Below, in pieces: positions 8,733 through 17,303 of a stretch of 64,000 nt of DNA; the first letter of the stretch is position 1; each line of letters starts with the position of its first letter. Position numbers and translations under genes: made by a program. Source of the stretch: Lutibacter citreus (lineage in GTDB: Bacteria > Bacteroidota > Bacteroidia > Flavobacteriales > Flavobacteriaceae); assembly GCF_003260195.1 (NCBI RefSeq), contig NZ_QEIH01000007.1:1-64000 (forward strand), read 5' to 3'. The notes beneath the pieces were generated by a model. The model ran no database searches. It had not been told where the DNA came from and worked only from the letters and a program-made list of their open reading frames with translations.

Positions 8733-9421
8733 TAGAGCACGTTGTTACCGGTACAATTTAAAAATATCAAAATTCCAATAATTAAAATCGGTGGAGCAAC
8801 AATCATAATTGTATACCAACCATAAATCTGCCAATTATACCTTCTCCTTACTTTCTTAATATTTTTTGGAGTAGCTTTACTTGGTGCAATTTTTTTAAAA
8901 TATTCAATATTATTTATCTGAAATAAATCATAATCAATTGGTGAATGATTTTGATAATTCCTCAATACTATTTGATATTTATTAGACAAATTTTTCACAA
9001 AGCTATAAGTTTCATATTCTGAAGGTTTTTTCTTTTGTGTTTTAAATATTCTCAAATCATTATAAAGTTCAGATAAATCAAGTCCACAATCGTGAAATAT
9101 TTTAGCCTTTAATTTATAATCTTGAGCATTTTCAAACTGACTGAATACAAGAACTAAAATTGAAAGTGCAGTTATGAAATAATTAATGATATTCTCATCA
9201 TTTCCTGAATTTATATTATAAACAGAAATCAAACTGGCAATAATTAGATATGCAGATAGAATAGCCAAACTAATATTCGATAAGTTAGCTTTTATTTTTA
9301 ATCTTTTATCCGCATTAAATCTTGCTCCTTTTGTAGACCAAATTTTATAGTTTAATTCCTCTAAAAAACTTTTTTCAAGATATTCTTTCGGACTAGCTAA
9401 TTGATTCTTATTCTTTTCCAT
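8732..9421 (-). CDS. SLATT-domain membrane effector-like protein
   Basis: A 229-residue protein with a membrane hairpin near 49-95 (two helices either side of a short polar turn), a long helical cytoplasmic segment, and a further helix at about 201-224. This layout and the start NYKIWSTKGARFNADKRLKIK match SLATT (SMODS and SLOG-associating two-TM) proteins, predicted membrane-disrupting effectors of nucleotide-signalled immunity. No nucleotidyltransferase sits beside it; a SLOG-type gene is 223 bp upstream. The TAA stop (8732-8734) overlaps the 3' end of the oppositely transcribed group II intron, so the last residues (CTGNNVL) may have been altered by the insertion. Confidence 0.75.
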   Translation of the reverse strand: MEKNKNQLASPKEYLEKSFLEELNYKIWSTKGARFNADKRLKIKANLSNISLAILSAYLIIASLISVYNINSGNDENIINYFITALSILVLVFSQFENAQDYKLKAKIFHDCGLDLSELYNDLRIFKTQKKKPSEYETYSFVKNLSNKYQIVLRNYQNHSPIDYDLFQINNIEYFKKIAPSKATPKNIKKVRRRYNWQIYGWYTIMIVAPPILIIGILIFLNCTGNNVL

Positions 9422-9644
9422 TGTAATTTTTTATCATAATGTGCCCTAACTTGTTATATACAAACTAACTCCACTAGTTATTAAGATAAAACAAGGGATA
9501 AACCAAGGTTTCACCTATTTTAATAAAATCAATACGATATAGCTTGCAATTATTTTGCTACTAAATTACAGTAAATGAAATTATATTTCAATAAAATTTA
9601 TTTATTTAAATTGATTATTGATACAGGTTATTTTAGAATGCTTT

Positions 9645-9995
9645 TTAATAACAACTAATTTTCAAGAATAAACCAAATTGTTCTGATAAATCAATCATAT
9701 TCATAGTGCCTCTACTTTTCCCATCCCAAAAGGCAATTAAAGCATCGGCATAATTTGCCATTTGTTCATTACGTTTTGGTCCTGCAGCTTTTCCAAATCT
9801 TTTCCAATCTGCAGGAAACTTTGTTACAATATATCCTCTTTCTTTTGCGTATTGCTCTCCAAGTTTGTCGGCTCCTTTGTAATAAGCTCCAGATACAATT
9901 TCAACATTGTTTTGATCCTGGAGAATGTTATCACATTCGGCACATAGCTTTTTATAATCATTGAAAGTACGTCCTCCTGCTATTATTAGTTTCAT
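9645..9995 (-). CDS. DUF2493 / SLOG-family protein
   Basis: A 116-residue Rossmann-like protein beginning MKLIIAGGRTFNDY, the hallmark of DUF2493 proteins in the SLOG superfamily, which bind nucleotide or ADP-ribose-like ligands. The usual phosphate-loop motif SGGAKGAD appears here as SGAYYKGAD, a changed and longer loop, so ligand binding may be altered. The C-terminal half keeps GPKRNEQMANYADALIAFWDGKSRGTMNMI. In Bacteroidota this family often rides on mobile elements beside DUF6943-like genes, as here, so a link to the SLATT gene is possible but not required. Confidence 0.8.
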   Translation of the reverse strand: MKLIIAGGRTFNDYKKLCAECDNILQDQNNVEIVSGAYYKGADKLGEQYAKERGYIVTKFPADWKRFGKAAGPKRNEQMANYADALIAFWDGKSRGTMNMIDLSEQFGLFLKISCY

Positions 9996-10015
9996 AGTTT
10001 TTAGTTTTAAATGGT

Positions 10016-10044
10016 GAGATTCTGAATCAAGTTCAGAATGACGG
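10016..10044. repeat. Dispersed hairpin repeat (AATGACG tail)
   Basis: Perfect stem ATTCTGAA (10019-10026) / TTCAGAAT (10032-10039) with loop TCAAG, followed by GACGG. One of eleven related elements in the window. Confidence 0.75.
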
Positions 10045-10065
10045 ACTCCTTGATGAAATCACAAG

Positions 10066-10108
10066 TCAAGTCCAGGATGACACTTCGACTGCGCTCTGTG
10101 CAGGCTCC
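10066..10108. repeat. Dispersed hairpin repeat, degenerate
   Basis: Contains AGGATGACACTTCGACTGCGCTCTGTG, with the CTTCGACTGCGCTC core and GGATGAC tail typical of flavobacterial dispersed hairpins. It lies between the SLOG gene and the DUF6943-like gene. Confidence 0.55.
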
Positions 10109-10115
10109 AATAATT

Positions 10116-10520
10116 TTAGGACCTCAATAATGCAATTTTTAATTGTGCAATTGCTGCGAGTTGTTGCTGCAGGTTTTCTTCAAAAACGGTAATTTTTACC
10201 AGTTTTTTAACCTTAGTTTCCCATTGCTGTTTCACGTAATTATTTAATGCTGTATTAATAACCATTTTAGTATCGGTTATACATATAAAAGGAATGACAC
10301 TTCCTTTTAAATAATAGAGGAAGTACTTTCCAACTTTAAGAGATAGGCATAAGTAAAAAAGCTGTTCTCGTTGCTCCTGATTTTGAGTAGTTACTACAAA
10401 ACAATTTGGACAAGATTGATCAAGTGGCTTACCACTGTTCAAGCCTTTGTTCAAAATAAAAAAGTGTGGTGCACTGTAGGTTCTTCCTACCTGATGGGTT
10501 CTGATTTCATAAGTTGACAT
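10116..10520 (-). CDS. DUF6943-like mobile-element protein
   Basis: A 134-residue protein with HFFILNKGLNSGKPL and SCPNCFVV near the N terminus, then a mixed core and a helical C terminus. The motif set fits a small Bacteroidota family (DUF6943-like) seen on conjugative and mobilizable elements; function unknown. Its neighbours, a SLOG gene and an excisionase-like gene, are typical companions. The N-terminal Cys pair CPNC could bind metal. Confidence 0.65.
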   Translation of the reverse strand: MSTYEIRTHQVGRTYSAPHFFILNKGLNSGKPLDQSCPNCFVVTTQNQEQREQLFYLCLSLKVGKYFLYYLKGSVIPFICITDTKMVINTALNNYVKQQWETKVKKLVKITVFEENLQQQLAAIAQLKIALLRS

Positions 10521-10804
10521 AGTTCTCCAATTAAAATTATATGCTTCGCTAGCGCTTCGCGCATTAAACTTTTGGAAGAAGAAAAAAGACAGCTATGATG
10601 CTGGTTGTGAGGAGAAGGCTGTCAAGGTTTTTGGAAAAAATACAACCTGTATAGAATGTTGAAACGAAACCGAATGTATATGAGGTGGAGATTTTTTTCA
10701 AAACCCGTAGGGCTAGACCTTAATTGCATTAGTGTGGCTGGTGAAGGGAACAACCTATTTTAGCTATCTTTTTTATTTTTACTTTAAATCTAAATTATAG
10801 TATT

Positions 10805-11134
10805 ATGGAAAACCCTTTTGAAATTATTGTAGAGAAACTAACTGTTATTGAAAAAAGACTTGCATCAATTGAACACAAATTAGAAACTAAATATAATGAT
10901 GATGGTTATAAAGAAGTTATGAACTTAAAAGAGTTATGTGAATATCTTGGGCTTTCTAAAAGTCATATTTATAAATTGACAAGTACTAGAGAAATACCAC
11001 ATTCAAAAAATAGAGGTAAAAAACTTTATTTTAATAAATATGAAATTGATAAATGGGTATTAGAAAATAAAGTTAAGACGATAAAGGATATTGAACAAGA
11101 AGCTAATGCTAATTTAATGAGAAAAAAAAGGTAA
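10805..11134 (+). CDS. Excisionase-type helix-turn-helix protein
   Basis: A 109-residue protein with a short coiled helix (IVEKLTVIEKRLASIEHKLE) followed by a MerR-like winged helix at about 38-85 (LKELCEYLGLSKSHIYKLTSTREIPHSK then KLYFNKYEIDKWV). This is the helix_turn_helix_17 or Xis arrangement common in Bacteroidota elements. The 284-bp leader upstream has GACAGC / GCTGTC inverted repeats and a GC-rich palindrome (GCGAAGCGCTAGCGAAGC). It is probably the last intact gene of a decayed mobilizable element whose remnants extend to 12.6 kb. Confidence 0.8.
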   Translation: MENPFEIIVEKLTVIEKRLASIEHKLETKYNDDGYKEVMNLKELCEYLGLSKSHIYKLTSTREIPHSKNRGKKLYFNKYEIDKWVLENKVKTIKDIEQEANANLMRKKR

Positions 11135-12044
11135 AATCAAATTAATTAACGATACTGAAGTTCGAAATATGATATTAAAAACTGTGTTTAAAGTTGATAT
11201 TAGCAGGTAATCGCGAAGCATTAAAGCGAGCCGCCTAGCGAGTTGAACGAAGGGTGTTGGGGTAAAAGTACGTTGCCAACGGCATAAGTACGTGCAACAA
11301 CTACGTGGTACACGCAAGGTTGGCGGAGTTTTTGCTGTACTTTTTCGTATTTAAATTTATGAAGTTGGAAAGGCAAGTGCAAGATATGAAGTGGTTTTCA
11401 TTTACACTATGTTCATTTTACTCACGGACTCAATTATTTTATTAAGTGTTCGTGATGTGCTTCGCAGTAGCCTTGATGCAAAACGAACCAAAAAATCAAG
11501 ACTTATTAAAATAGCCTAGAATACTACGTTACCTCACTTTTGTATCCAGACCGCTTAGCTCTTTGGATTACTCATACGTTTCGATAACTTCTATTTCTAC
11601 AGCTATTTTAATAGGTCGTTTTGGTGAGTTGGGTTTTAAAGTAAATGTTGTTTTAAAAGTATGATTTAAACGGAATATGTTGCTCTTGTGAGCGTTTGCA
11701 ATATGGTTTAATCTCGAGTGGCAAGGAGTGGTTAAATAATATGCAAAATGGGTTTTCTTTTTCTGAAGTAAGTACTGCAAAAACTGTGACAACCTGATTA
11801 GCCCGAAGTGAGCAGCAGGCGAGCGAAAATAGTGTAATAGCGGTTTGCCCTTAATTAAAAGACTTGCGTGGCAAAACCTAAAAGGATTTTAAGGGCAAAA
11901 GATAGCTATGCGTGAGTAATACATGGAATGTGTGTAATAAAATAATTGAGTGTGCTGCAATGAGCACCCACTGGAGCACAAATTGTAGTGCAATGAATGG
12001 CAAGTACAAGGGGATTACAAGTTGAAATTTTAGTTCCGAATTGT
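11135..12044. other. Mobile-element relic with large inverted repeat (oriT-like?)
   Basis: No ORF here has flavobacterial codon use. The GC content is above that of its neighbours. Notable structures are GTTGCC...GGTTGGC-type repeats near 11270-11325 and a perfect 11-bp inverted repeat TTTGCCCTTAA (11844-11854) / TTAAGGGCAAA (11889-11899), which encloses GGTTTGCC / GGCAAAACC. Such nested repeats beside an excisionase-like gene suggest a decayed mobilization region, possibly an origin of transfer; no relaxase remains. Confidence 0.35.
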
Positions 12045-12075
12045 GAGATTGCTTCGCTTCGCTCGCAATGACGTT
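12045..12075. repeat. Dispersed hairpin repeat (ATTGC / GCAAT type)
   Basis: Begins GAGATTGCTTCGCTTCG and ends CTCGCAATGACGTT; stem ATTGC / GCAAT. The clearest copy of the form embedded in the repeats at 1092 and 2079. Confidence 0.75.
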
Positions 12076-12135
12076 TTATTTAGAATGCCCTTGTAATTGT
12101 ATTTTACGGAACTAAATGGAGCGTGTGACGAACAC

Positions 12136-12353
12136 CTTATTACCTGCACGGATGTTTCTGGTTTGTTCTACTTTAATTAATGGAAATGGATTTGTTGGTA
12201 GTTCGGATTATGAGACCTCCAGTCAAGATGAAGGTGACGTTAGGGCAAAGGCAAAAAGTAAATACCACTTTTTCAGTGGTTTTTACTATGCGGAATTGGA
12301 AGCTGTATGTAGTGGAATGTAATGGAACGGAATACTGCTGGAGATGGGGAACA
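12136..12353. repeat. Relic repeat, copy 1 of 2
   Basis: Homologous to 27214-27463. Shared blocks include ATTACCTGCACGGATGTTT (19 of 19), GCAAAGGC.AAAAGTAA, TACTATGCGG-type sequence, AATTGGAAGCT and TGCTGGAGATG. Both copies hold a hairpin at the same place: here CCACT-TTTTC-AGTGG (12265-12279), in copy 2 CCACC-TTTTC-GGTGG. The pair change is compensatory, pointing to selection on structure. A degenerate hairpin repeat (12212-12241) also lies inside. Confidence 0.75.
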
Positions 12354-12480
12354 AATTACTTGTTATATTTAAACACGATAAATTTATAAGAAACAAAAAA
12401 CAACCTAATTTAATGTTCATTTAGATTATTCCGATTTTAAATGCATAACATTTTTGAGCAATAAGAACTTAAATTGTTAA

Positions 12481-12600
12481 TTTTTAAATGAAAAATTACC
12501 GACAAATGATAGTAAACCAGAATGGTCACTTGCATTAGATGATTTTAATACAACATTGGGAATAACCTCTCCAATTAATAAAGGAGAAATTTTTTATTGA
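12481..12600 (+). pseudogene. Possible 3' gene fragment (39 codons)
   Basis: An open frame after a TAA at 12478 runs to a TGA at 12600 and reads naturally near its end (KPEWSLALDDF... INKGEIFY). There is no start codon upstream. It may be the tail of a gene lost when the relic region formed. Weak evidence. Confidence 0.25.
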
Positions 12601-12642
12601 ATTAAGGCTATTCTGAAATTTACTTTTTATTCCTTTTTAAAT

Positions 12643-13398
12643 TTATAAATACCTATCTGCCCAAGTTGCAATAATGTTTCCAACATATTTAGAATCCCTT
12701 TTGTTGCTCAATAAATGGTCTGCGCCATTTAATGAAATAAAACTTTTTGGATGCCTTGCCGCTGAATAAATTTCTGCTGCATTTTCAATTCCAACGGTTG
12801 TATCTTGTGGTGAATGCAATATTAAAATTGAATTTCTAAAATTGTTTAAAATATGTTTCAGGTTATTCTCTTGAATATCTTCAATAAATTGTTTTTGAAT
12901 AGTAAATTCCCTTCCTCCAATACTAACTATAGCGCTTCCCATCTCCTTAATTTCATTAATACTGCTATGAAATAAATGAGAAACATGTTTTGGATTTGAA
13001 GGTGCTCCAATTGTTGCTATGGCTTTTACTGATGGAATTTTTGCAGAGGCATAAATTACTGCAGCACCACCTAAAGAGTGTCCAATTAAAAGTGAAGGTG
13101 CCTGATAATTTTCTTTTAAAAACTGTGCTGCACTGTATAAATCTTCAATATTTGAAGAAAAATTAGTATGTTCAAAATCGCCTTCACTTTCTCCCAAACC
13201 AGTAAAATCAAAACGTAAAACTGCGATATTTTTTTCTGTTAAGGTTCTTCCTATAGTGCGCACAGCGGTTAGGTTTTTATTACACGTAAAGCAATGTGCA
13301 AAAAGCGCATACGCAGTTGGTTCGTTTTCAGGTAATTCCAATCGAGCAGCTAACACCATTCCTTTGGTATTTTTAAAGGTTATTTTTTTAGAAATCAT
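12643..13398 (-). CDS. Alpha/beta hydrolase (serine aminopeptidase-like)
   Basis: A 251-residue cytosolic hydrolase. The nucleophile elbow GHSLGG lies near residue 106, an acid is in HSPQDTTV near 195, and the catalytic His is in GADHLLS near 228. The oxyanion region is AHCFTCNKN. This sequence type is usually the N-terminal half of hydrolase-OsmC fusion proteins in Bacteroidota, but here the OsmC half is absent and the ORF ends cleanly at YL. Substrate unknown. It is the last gene in a minus-strand group with the HD and DUF2652 genes. Confidence 0.85.
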   Translation of the reverse strand: MISKKITFKNTKGMVLAARLELPENEPTAYALFAHCFTCNKNLTAVRTIGRTLTEKNIAVLRFDFTGLGESEGDFEHTNFSSNIEDLYSAAQFLKENYQAPSLLIGHSLGGAAVIYASAKIPSVKAIATIGAPSNPKHVSHLFHSSINEIKEMGSAIVSIGGREFTIQKQFIEDIQENNLKHILNNFRNSILILHSPQDTTVGIENAAEIYSAARHPKSFISLNGADHLLSNKRDSKYVGNIIATWADRYL

Positions 13399-13473
13399 AT
13401 ATTTATTTTATTTTTTATAGGTCAAAAACTTTGTAAGAAATTGCAAAAGCAATTACAGAAGTAATAATACCAA

Positions 13474-14136
13474 TCATAAAAATTGTGTATTAATACTTTT
13501 TTCAAATCTGTTTTCTGAAATTATTTTTTGATTCGCTTTTTTTGTTTCTTTTTCAAGTTTCTTTTTTATTGAAATTAAGTTTTCGTTTTTAGCAATATTC
13601 CAATTTAAAATGGCAAATTTAGTATAATATTTATGTTGTTTGAAAACGATAATATTTTCCTTCATCCATTCTATATTTGTGTAAGTGCCGCAATCAGTAT
13701 TTTTAAATTCCTCCCGCAATTGATTTGCCAGTTTGTTATAATTTTTTGAGGCAAAATGTGCAAAATCGGCATCACAAATAATTTCTTGAAGTAGGTTTAA
13801 AGGCGTTTCATTTAATTTTGTAGCATTAATACACGCCAATATTTGCTGTATTTTATATTCATCATATCCTTCTTTTGTTAAAAAATCTTTTGCAATTACA
13901 ATACTATTATCTTCATGTTTTGTTTTGTCTACAGTATATCCAATGTCATGAAGCCAACCAGAAAGTAACACAATTTCTTTATCTTCATCGGTTATATTTT
14001 CATTTTTAATGATTTCATTTATTTTAGAAACTACAAATTGTGTATGGCTAAATGTATGATAAACAAAAGCGCTTTTTAAGTTTTTATTTAAACTCTTAAG
14101 CACAAAGGTTTCTGCTTTTAAAAGTATTTCTTTCAT
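13474..14136 (-). CDS. HD-domain phosphohydrolase
   Basis: A 220-residue protein with the HD metal-binding set: His in YHTFSHTQ, HD in GWLHDIGY, and a distal Asp in ICDADFAHF. HD proteins of this type are nucleotide or cyclic-nucleotide phosphohydrolases. The gene starts 1 bp after the DUF2652 gene stops, so the two are almost certainly co-translated. The partner has a class III cyclase-like fold (D10 and D53 present), so a make-and-break nucleotide signalling pair is a reasonable inference. Confidence 0.85.
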   Translation of the reverse strand: MKEILLKAETFVLKSLNKNLKSAFVYHTFSHTQFVVSKINEIIKNENITDEDKEIVLLSGWLHDIGYTVDKTKHEDNSIVIAKDFLTKEGYDEYKIQQILACINATKLNETPLNLLQEIICDADFAHFASKNYNKLANQLREEFKNTDCGTYTNIEWMKENIIVFKQHKYYTKFAILNWNIAKNENLISIKKKLEKETKKANQKIISENRFEKSINTQFL

Positions 14137-14137
14137 A

Positions 14138-15205
14138 CTATAAAATTTGGGAATTGTTTTTTAAAACCAATTGTAGTTCAAACAGTTTATTTTTCCATAT
14201 TTTTTTAATCATTCTGTATATATTCGATTTCATAAAAGCACCTAGTGTATTTAATTCCAAATATAAATTCACTTCCACTTTTGTTTTATTTTTATCTATT
14301 TTATGGAGTTTTATTAAATATGAAAAGTTTTTAGCAAACATTAAGTCTTTAGTATTTTCACCATAAACCAAATCATCTGAAGTAGTATTTGCAATGGTTT
14401 CAAAATTCAGATTACCAACCTTAAGTATGCAATTGTGTTGGGTGCCAATTCTGTTTACTCTGTTTTCGTCAAATTTAATTTTTTTGACTTCTTTATCCCA
14501 AAGATGGCGGTATTTTAATTCACTGATATATGTATAAATTTCTTGAACATTTCCATCAAAATCTTCTTTAATAGTTATTGAAGGTTTACTGATTTCTTTG
14601 TTTTTAATTTCATTTTTTTCATCCACTAATTCTACATTATTTTGAATATTTTCTAGATTTTTATAAAAATATTCAAGCTGTTTTGAATTATAACTTTCGT
14701 TTATTTTAATCCAAGTTTCATCTACATTATCTTTATACAAATCGTAAGCGTTATTTGTTAATAAAATATACTCATTAACTGGCACCTTGTTTTTTAGGGA
14801 ACTGTGAATTTTAATTACATCTTTGCCATAGGGTTTTACGATATCTTTTACTTTTATAAAAGCCAAATCACCATAATGCACCAAAAATTTGAGTTCTAGG
14901 TTAGTTGTAGTTCGGCAAGATCCGCAATTGCAAATTCGTTTCGATTCGTAACTTTTAGTGTGTTTATGAAATTTTTTAAGCATAGCGGTTGTTTGTTCTA
15001 AAAGTTGCCCGTAATCTGGTATTTTAGATGTAAACATAAATAAGGCATCACCTTCAATTTCAACCAATTCTAAATTTATAGTGGCACTGTCAATTAACAA
15101 TTCCAGCAATTCTGCAATAATATGAATGCCGTGTTCAATCTCCGTATTATTCACAAATTTTGTAAATCCGCTGATATCTGGCATAAAATAAAGTGCTTTT
15201 TTCAT
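14138..15205 (-). CDS. DUF2652 cyclase-like protein with C-terminal SRPBCC domain
   Basis: The N-terminal ~190 residues match DUF2652, which is related to class III nucleotidyl cyclases: FMPDISGFTKFV carries the first metal Asp (D10) and EIEGDALFMF the second (D53). The usual Asn/Arg transition-state pair is not evident where GKDVIKIHSSLKN aligns, so activity is uncertain. A CNCGSC cluster near 92-97 may bind metal. From about residue 205 the protein continues into a helix-grip (SRPBCC/START-like) domain that could bind a hydrophobic ligand. It is first of the DUF2652-HD pair. Confidence 0.8.
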   Translation of the reverse strand: MKKALYFMPDISGFTKFVNNTEIEHGIHIIAELLELLIDSATINLELVEIEGDALFMFTSKIPDYGQLLEQTTAMLKKFHKHTKSYESKRICNCGSCRTTTNLELKFLVHYGDLAFIKVKDIVKPYGKDVIKIHSSLKNKVPVNEYILLTNNAYDLYKDNVDETWIKINESYNSKQLEYFYKNLENIQNNVELVDEKNEIKNKEISKPSITIKEDFDGNVQEIYTYISELKYRHLWDKEVKKIKFDENRVNRIGTQHNCILKVGNLNFETIANTTSDDLVYGENTKDLMFAKNFSYLIKLHKIDKNKTKVEVNLYLELNTLGAFMKSNIYRMIKKIWKNKLFELQLVLKNNSQIL

Positions 15206-15422
15206 TGTATTGAGTTTTTAATCCTTCAATTGGAAAATTACTTTTTGATTCTTTAAAATTATAATTTCAAATATTTTATCAAGCGCTTTGGGTATTTTTC
15301 AAACAGAATTTGGTTTATTTAAATGCTAGATTTTGCATTTGTTTAAAGTAGTTTTCGGTTGCTTTTAACAAGTAATAAGTGAGCTAAAAATATTAAAAGG
15401 GATACTTAATTTTATTTATTAA

Positions 15423-15566
15423 TTATTCCTTCTTTTTATAAAGCAAACTTGCTATAATTATAAAACCAACACCTGTAAGTGCAGGAGGAAGAATTTTTGC
15501 TGAAATACTAATTGCAATCATAACAAATGCAATAATGATAAGTCCAATTAATAAGCTGTTTTTCAT
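15423..15566 (-). CDS. Small two-helix membrane protein (47 aa)
   Basis: A 47-codon ORF starting MKNSLLIGLIIIAF with two hydrophobic segments separated by SAKILPP and ending LLYKKKE. It follows the positive-inside pattern and sits 47 bp downstream of the glutamate-synthase-like gene on the same strand. Real-looking, function unknown. Confidence 0.6.
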   Translation of the reverse strand: MKNSLLIGLIIIAFVMIAISISAKILPPALTGVGFIIIASLLYKKKE

Positions 15567-15613
15567 TTTTGAAGTTTTTAAAATTGTTTTTATAATTGTA
15601 ATTTAATTTTTAA

Positions 15614-17125
15614 TTATACACTTTCAGAATATAATTCTTGATAAGACACTAATTTATTTGGTCCTGTTCTATGTAAAATATGTTTTCTGTTAATTTCATT
15701 CGATTTTGTCAATCCTGCTGCGGATAACATTTCAACAAAACTGTGAATAATATTTTTATGATAATTGCTTACACGTATGTATTTTTCATTTACATCCAAC
15801 CCTTTCATTAAACTTTTATTTTGAGTTGCAACGCCTACAGGACATTTATTTGTGTTGCATTGCAACGCTTGAATGCATCCAATAGCCATCATCATGGCGC
15901 GCGCACTATTTATGCCGTCTGCCCCCAAAGCCATTAAGCGAATCATATGAAAGGCAGAAAACACTTTTCCCGAAGCAATTACTTTTATATCTGTTTTTAA
16001 CTCATATTTTTTTAAGGCATTTACCACAAAAGACAATCCTTCACGTAAAGGCAAACCCAACGAATTTGAAAATTCTACAGGTGCAGCACCAGTACCACCT
16101 TCACCACCGTCAACAGTTATAAAATCGGGTGAAATATTTGTGTTTTTCATTGCTTCGCACAGTTCAATAAACTCTTCTTTGCTGCCAACGCAAAGTTTAA
16201 TACCAATAGGTTTTCCGTTGGAAAGTTCTCTTAATTGTTGAATAAAATACATTAAGCCTTCTGCATTGCTAAAAGCTGTATGATAGGGAGGAGAATGCAC
16301 ATCTGTAAATGGTTTTACATCTCTAATTTTAGCAATTTCTTCAGTGTTTTTAGCTGCGGGTAAAATACCTCCGTGACCTGGTTTTGCACCTTGAGAAAGT
16401 TTTATTTCAATCATTTTGACATTTTTCTGCATGGCATTTTTTTTGAAAGTGTCTTTACAAAAATTACCTTCAACTGTTCTACACCCAAAATAACCAGTAC
16501 CAACTTGCCAAATCAAATCTCCACCACCTTCTAAATGATAAGGACTTATACCGCCTTCACCCGTATTGTGGGCAAAACCACCTAGTTTAGCTCCTTTATT
16601 TAAAGCTAAAACGGCATTTTGGCTTAATGCTCCAAAACTCATAGCAGAAATATTTAAAATACTTGAATTATATGGGAGTTTACAATTTTTACCTCCAATC
16701 GCTATTCGAGGATTTGGATCTAAATCGGCTTGTTTTTTAGGATATAAAGAATGTGTCATGCACTCGTATCCAATTTTGTATACATCAGTTTTAGTTCCAA
16801 AAGGAGTGGTATCATTTTCATTTTTAGCTCTTGAATAAATTAAAGATCTAAAAATTCTATTTACTGGAGTACCTTCCATATCAGTTTCCACAAAATATTG
16901 TTGAATTTCTGGGCGAAAACCTTCCAATAAATACCTGAAATGACCAATTACTGGAAAATTATTTTTTATAGTATGTTTTTTTTGAAGGATATCTTTAATT
17001 CCAATCAAGATTAATGGAATAATAAATAGCAAACTCCATAAAATTGGTTTCCAAAAAAATGAAATGATTGTAATAAATAATAAGATTGAAATAGCTGTTG
17101 TGATAAAAATTTCTCTTGGTTTCAT
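15614..17125 (-). CDS. FMN-binding glutamate synthase family protein, membrane-anchored
   Basis: A 503-residue protein containing the GltB-type FMN domain without the amidotransferase half. Two N-terminal membrane helices (about 8-42) anchor it. The core contains GEGGISPYHLEGGGDLIWQ, VDGGEGGTGAAP and the 3Fe-4S cysteine pattern CIQALQCNTNKCPVG. Stand-alone versions (Glu_synthase family) are common in Bacteroidota; whether they make glutamate is not established, and the reaction is uncertain without an ammonia-donating partner. It lies upstream of the small membrane ORF and downstream of a redoxin operon. Confidence 0.9.
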   Translation of the reverse strand: MKPREIFITTAISILLFITIISFFWKPILWSLLFIIPLILIGIKDILQKKHTIKNNFPVIGHFRYLLEGFRPEIQQYFVETDMEGTPVNRIFRSLIYSRAKNENDTTPFGTKTDVYKIGYECMTHSLYPKKQADLDPNPRIAIGGKNCKLPYNSSILNISAMSFGALSQNAVLALNKGAKLGGFAHNTGEGGISPYHLEGGGDLIWQVGTGYFGCRTVEGNFCKDTFKKNAMQKNVKMIEIKLSQGAKPGHGGILPAAKNTEEIAKIRDVKPFTDVHSPPYHTAFSNAEGLMYFIQQLRELSNGKPIGIKLCVGSKEEFIELCEAMKNTNISPDFITVDGGEGGTGAAPVEFSNSLGLPLREGLSFVVNALKKYELKTDIKVIASGKVFSAFHMIRLMALGADGINSARAMMMAIGCIQALQCNTNKCPVGVATQNKSLMKGLDVNEKYIRVSNYHKNIIHSFVEMLSAAGLTKSNEINRKHILHRTGPNKLVSYQELYSESV

Positions 17126-17303
17126 GCTATAATAATTTTTTTTTTTGATTAGTGAAAAGGGTATTTACTTTTAAATATAGAATAAACCCAACAAAATAGA
17201 CTCCTTTTTAAATTTTCCCTGACATTTATATCGATATCTTTAGAAAATATTTTTTAGTACATCAAATAATTATCACTGATTTTTTACTTAATTCAATAAT
17301 TTT

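Noticed and set aside
11114..11317. Minus-strand ORF in the relic region
   Set aside because: Arg/Cys/Thr-rich product and codon use unlike neighbouring genes; probably chance in a GC-richer relic.
11568..11792. Minus-strand 74-codon ORF in the relic region
   Set aside because: No domain, low-complexity composition, no neighbour link; the region is better explained as decayed mobile DNA.
12116..12389. Two overlapping plus-strand ORFs across relic repeat copy 1
   Set aside because: The homologous copy at 27214-27463 does not keep either frame, so selection is not on these proteins.
13418..13480. A 20-codon hydrophobic ORF overlapping the end of the HD gene
   Set aside because: Too short to support, overlaps a real gene and has no partner or conserved motif.
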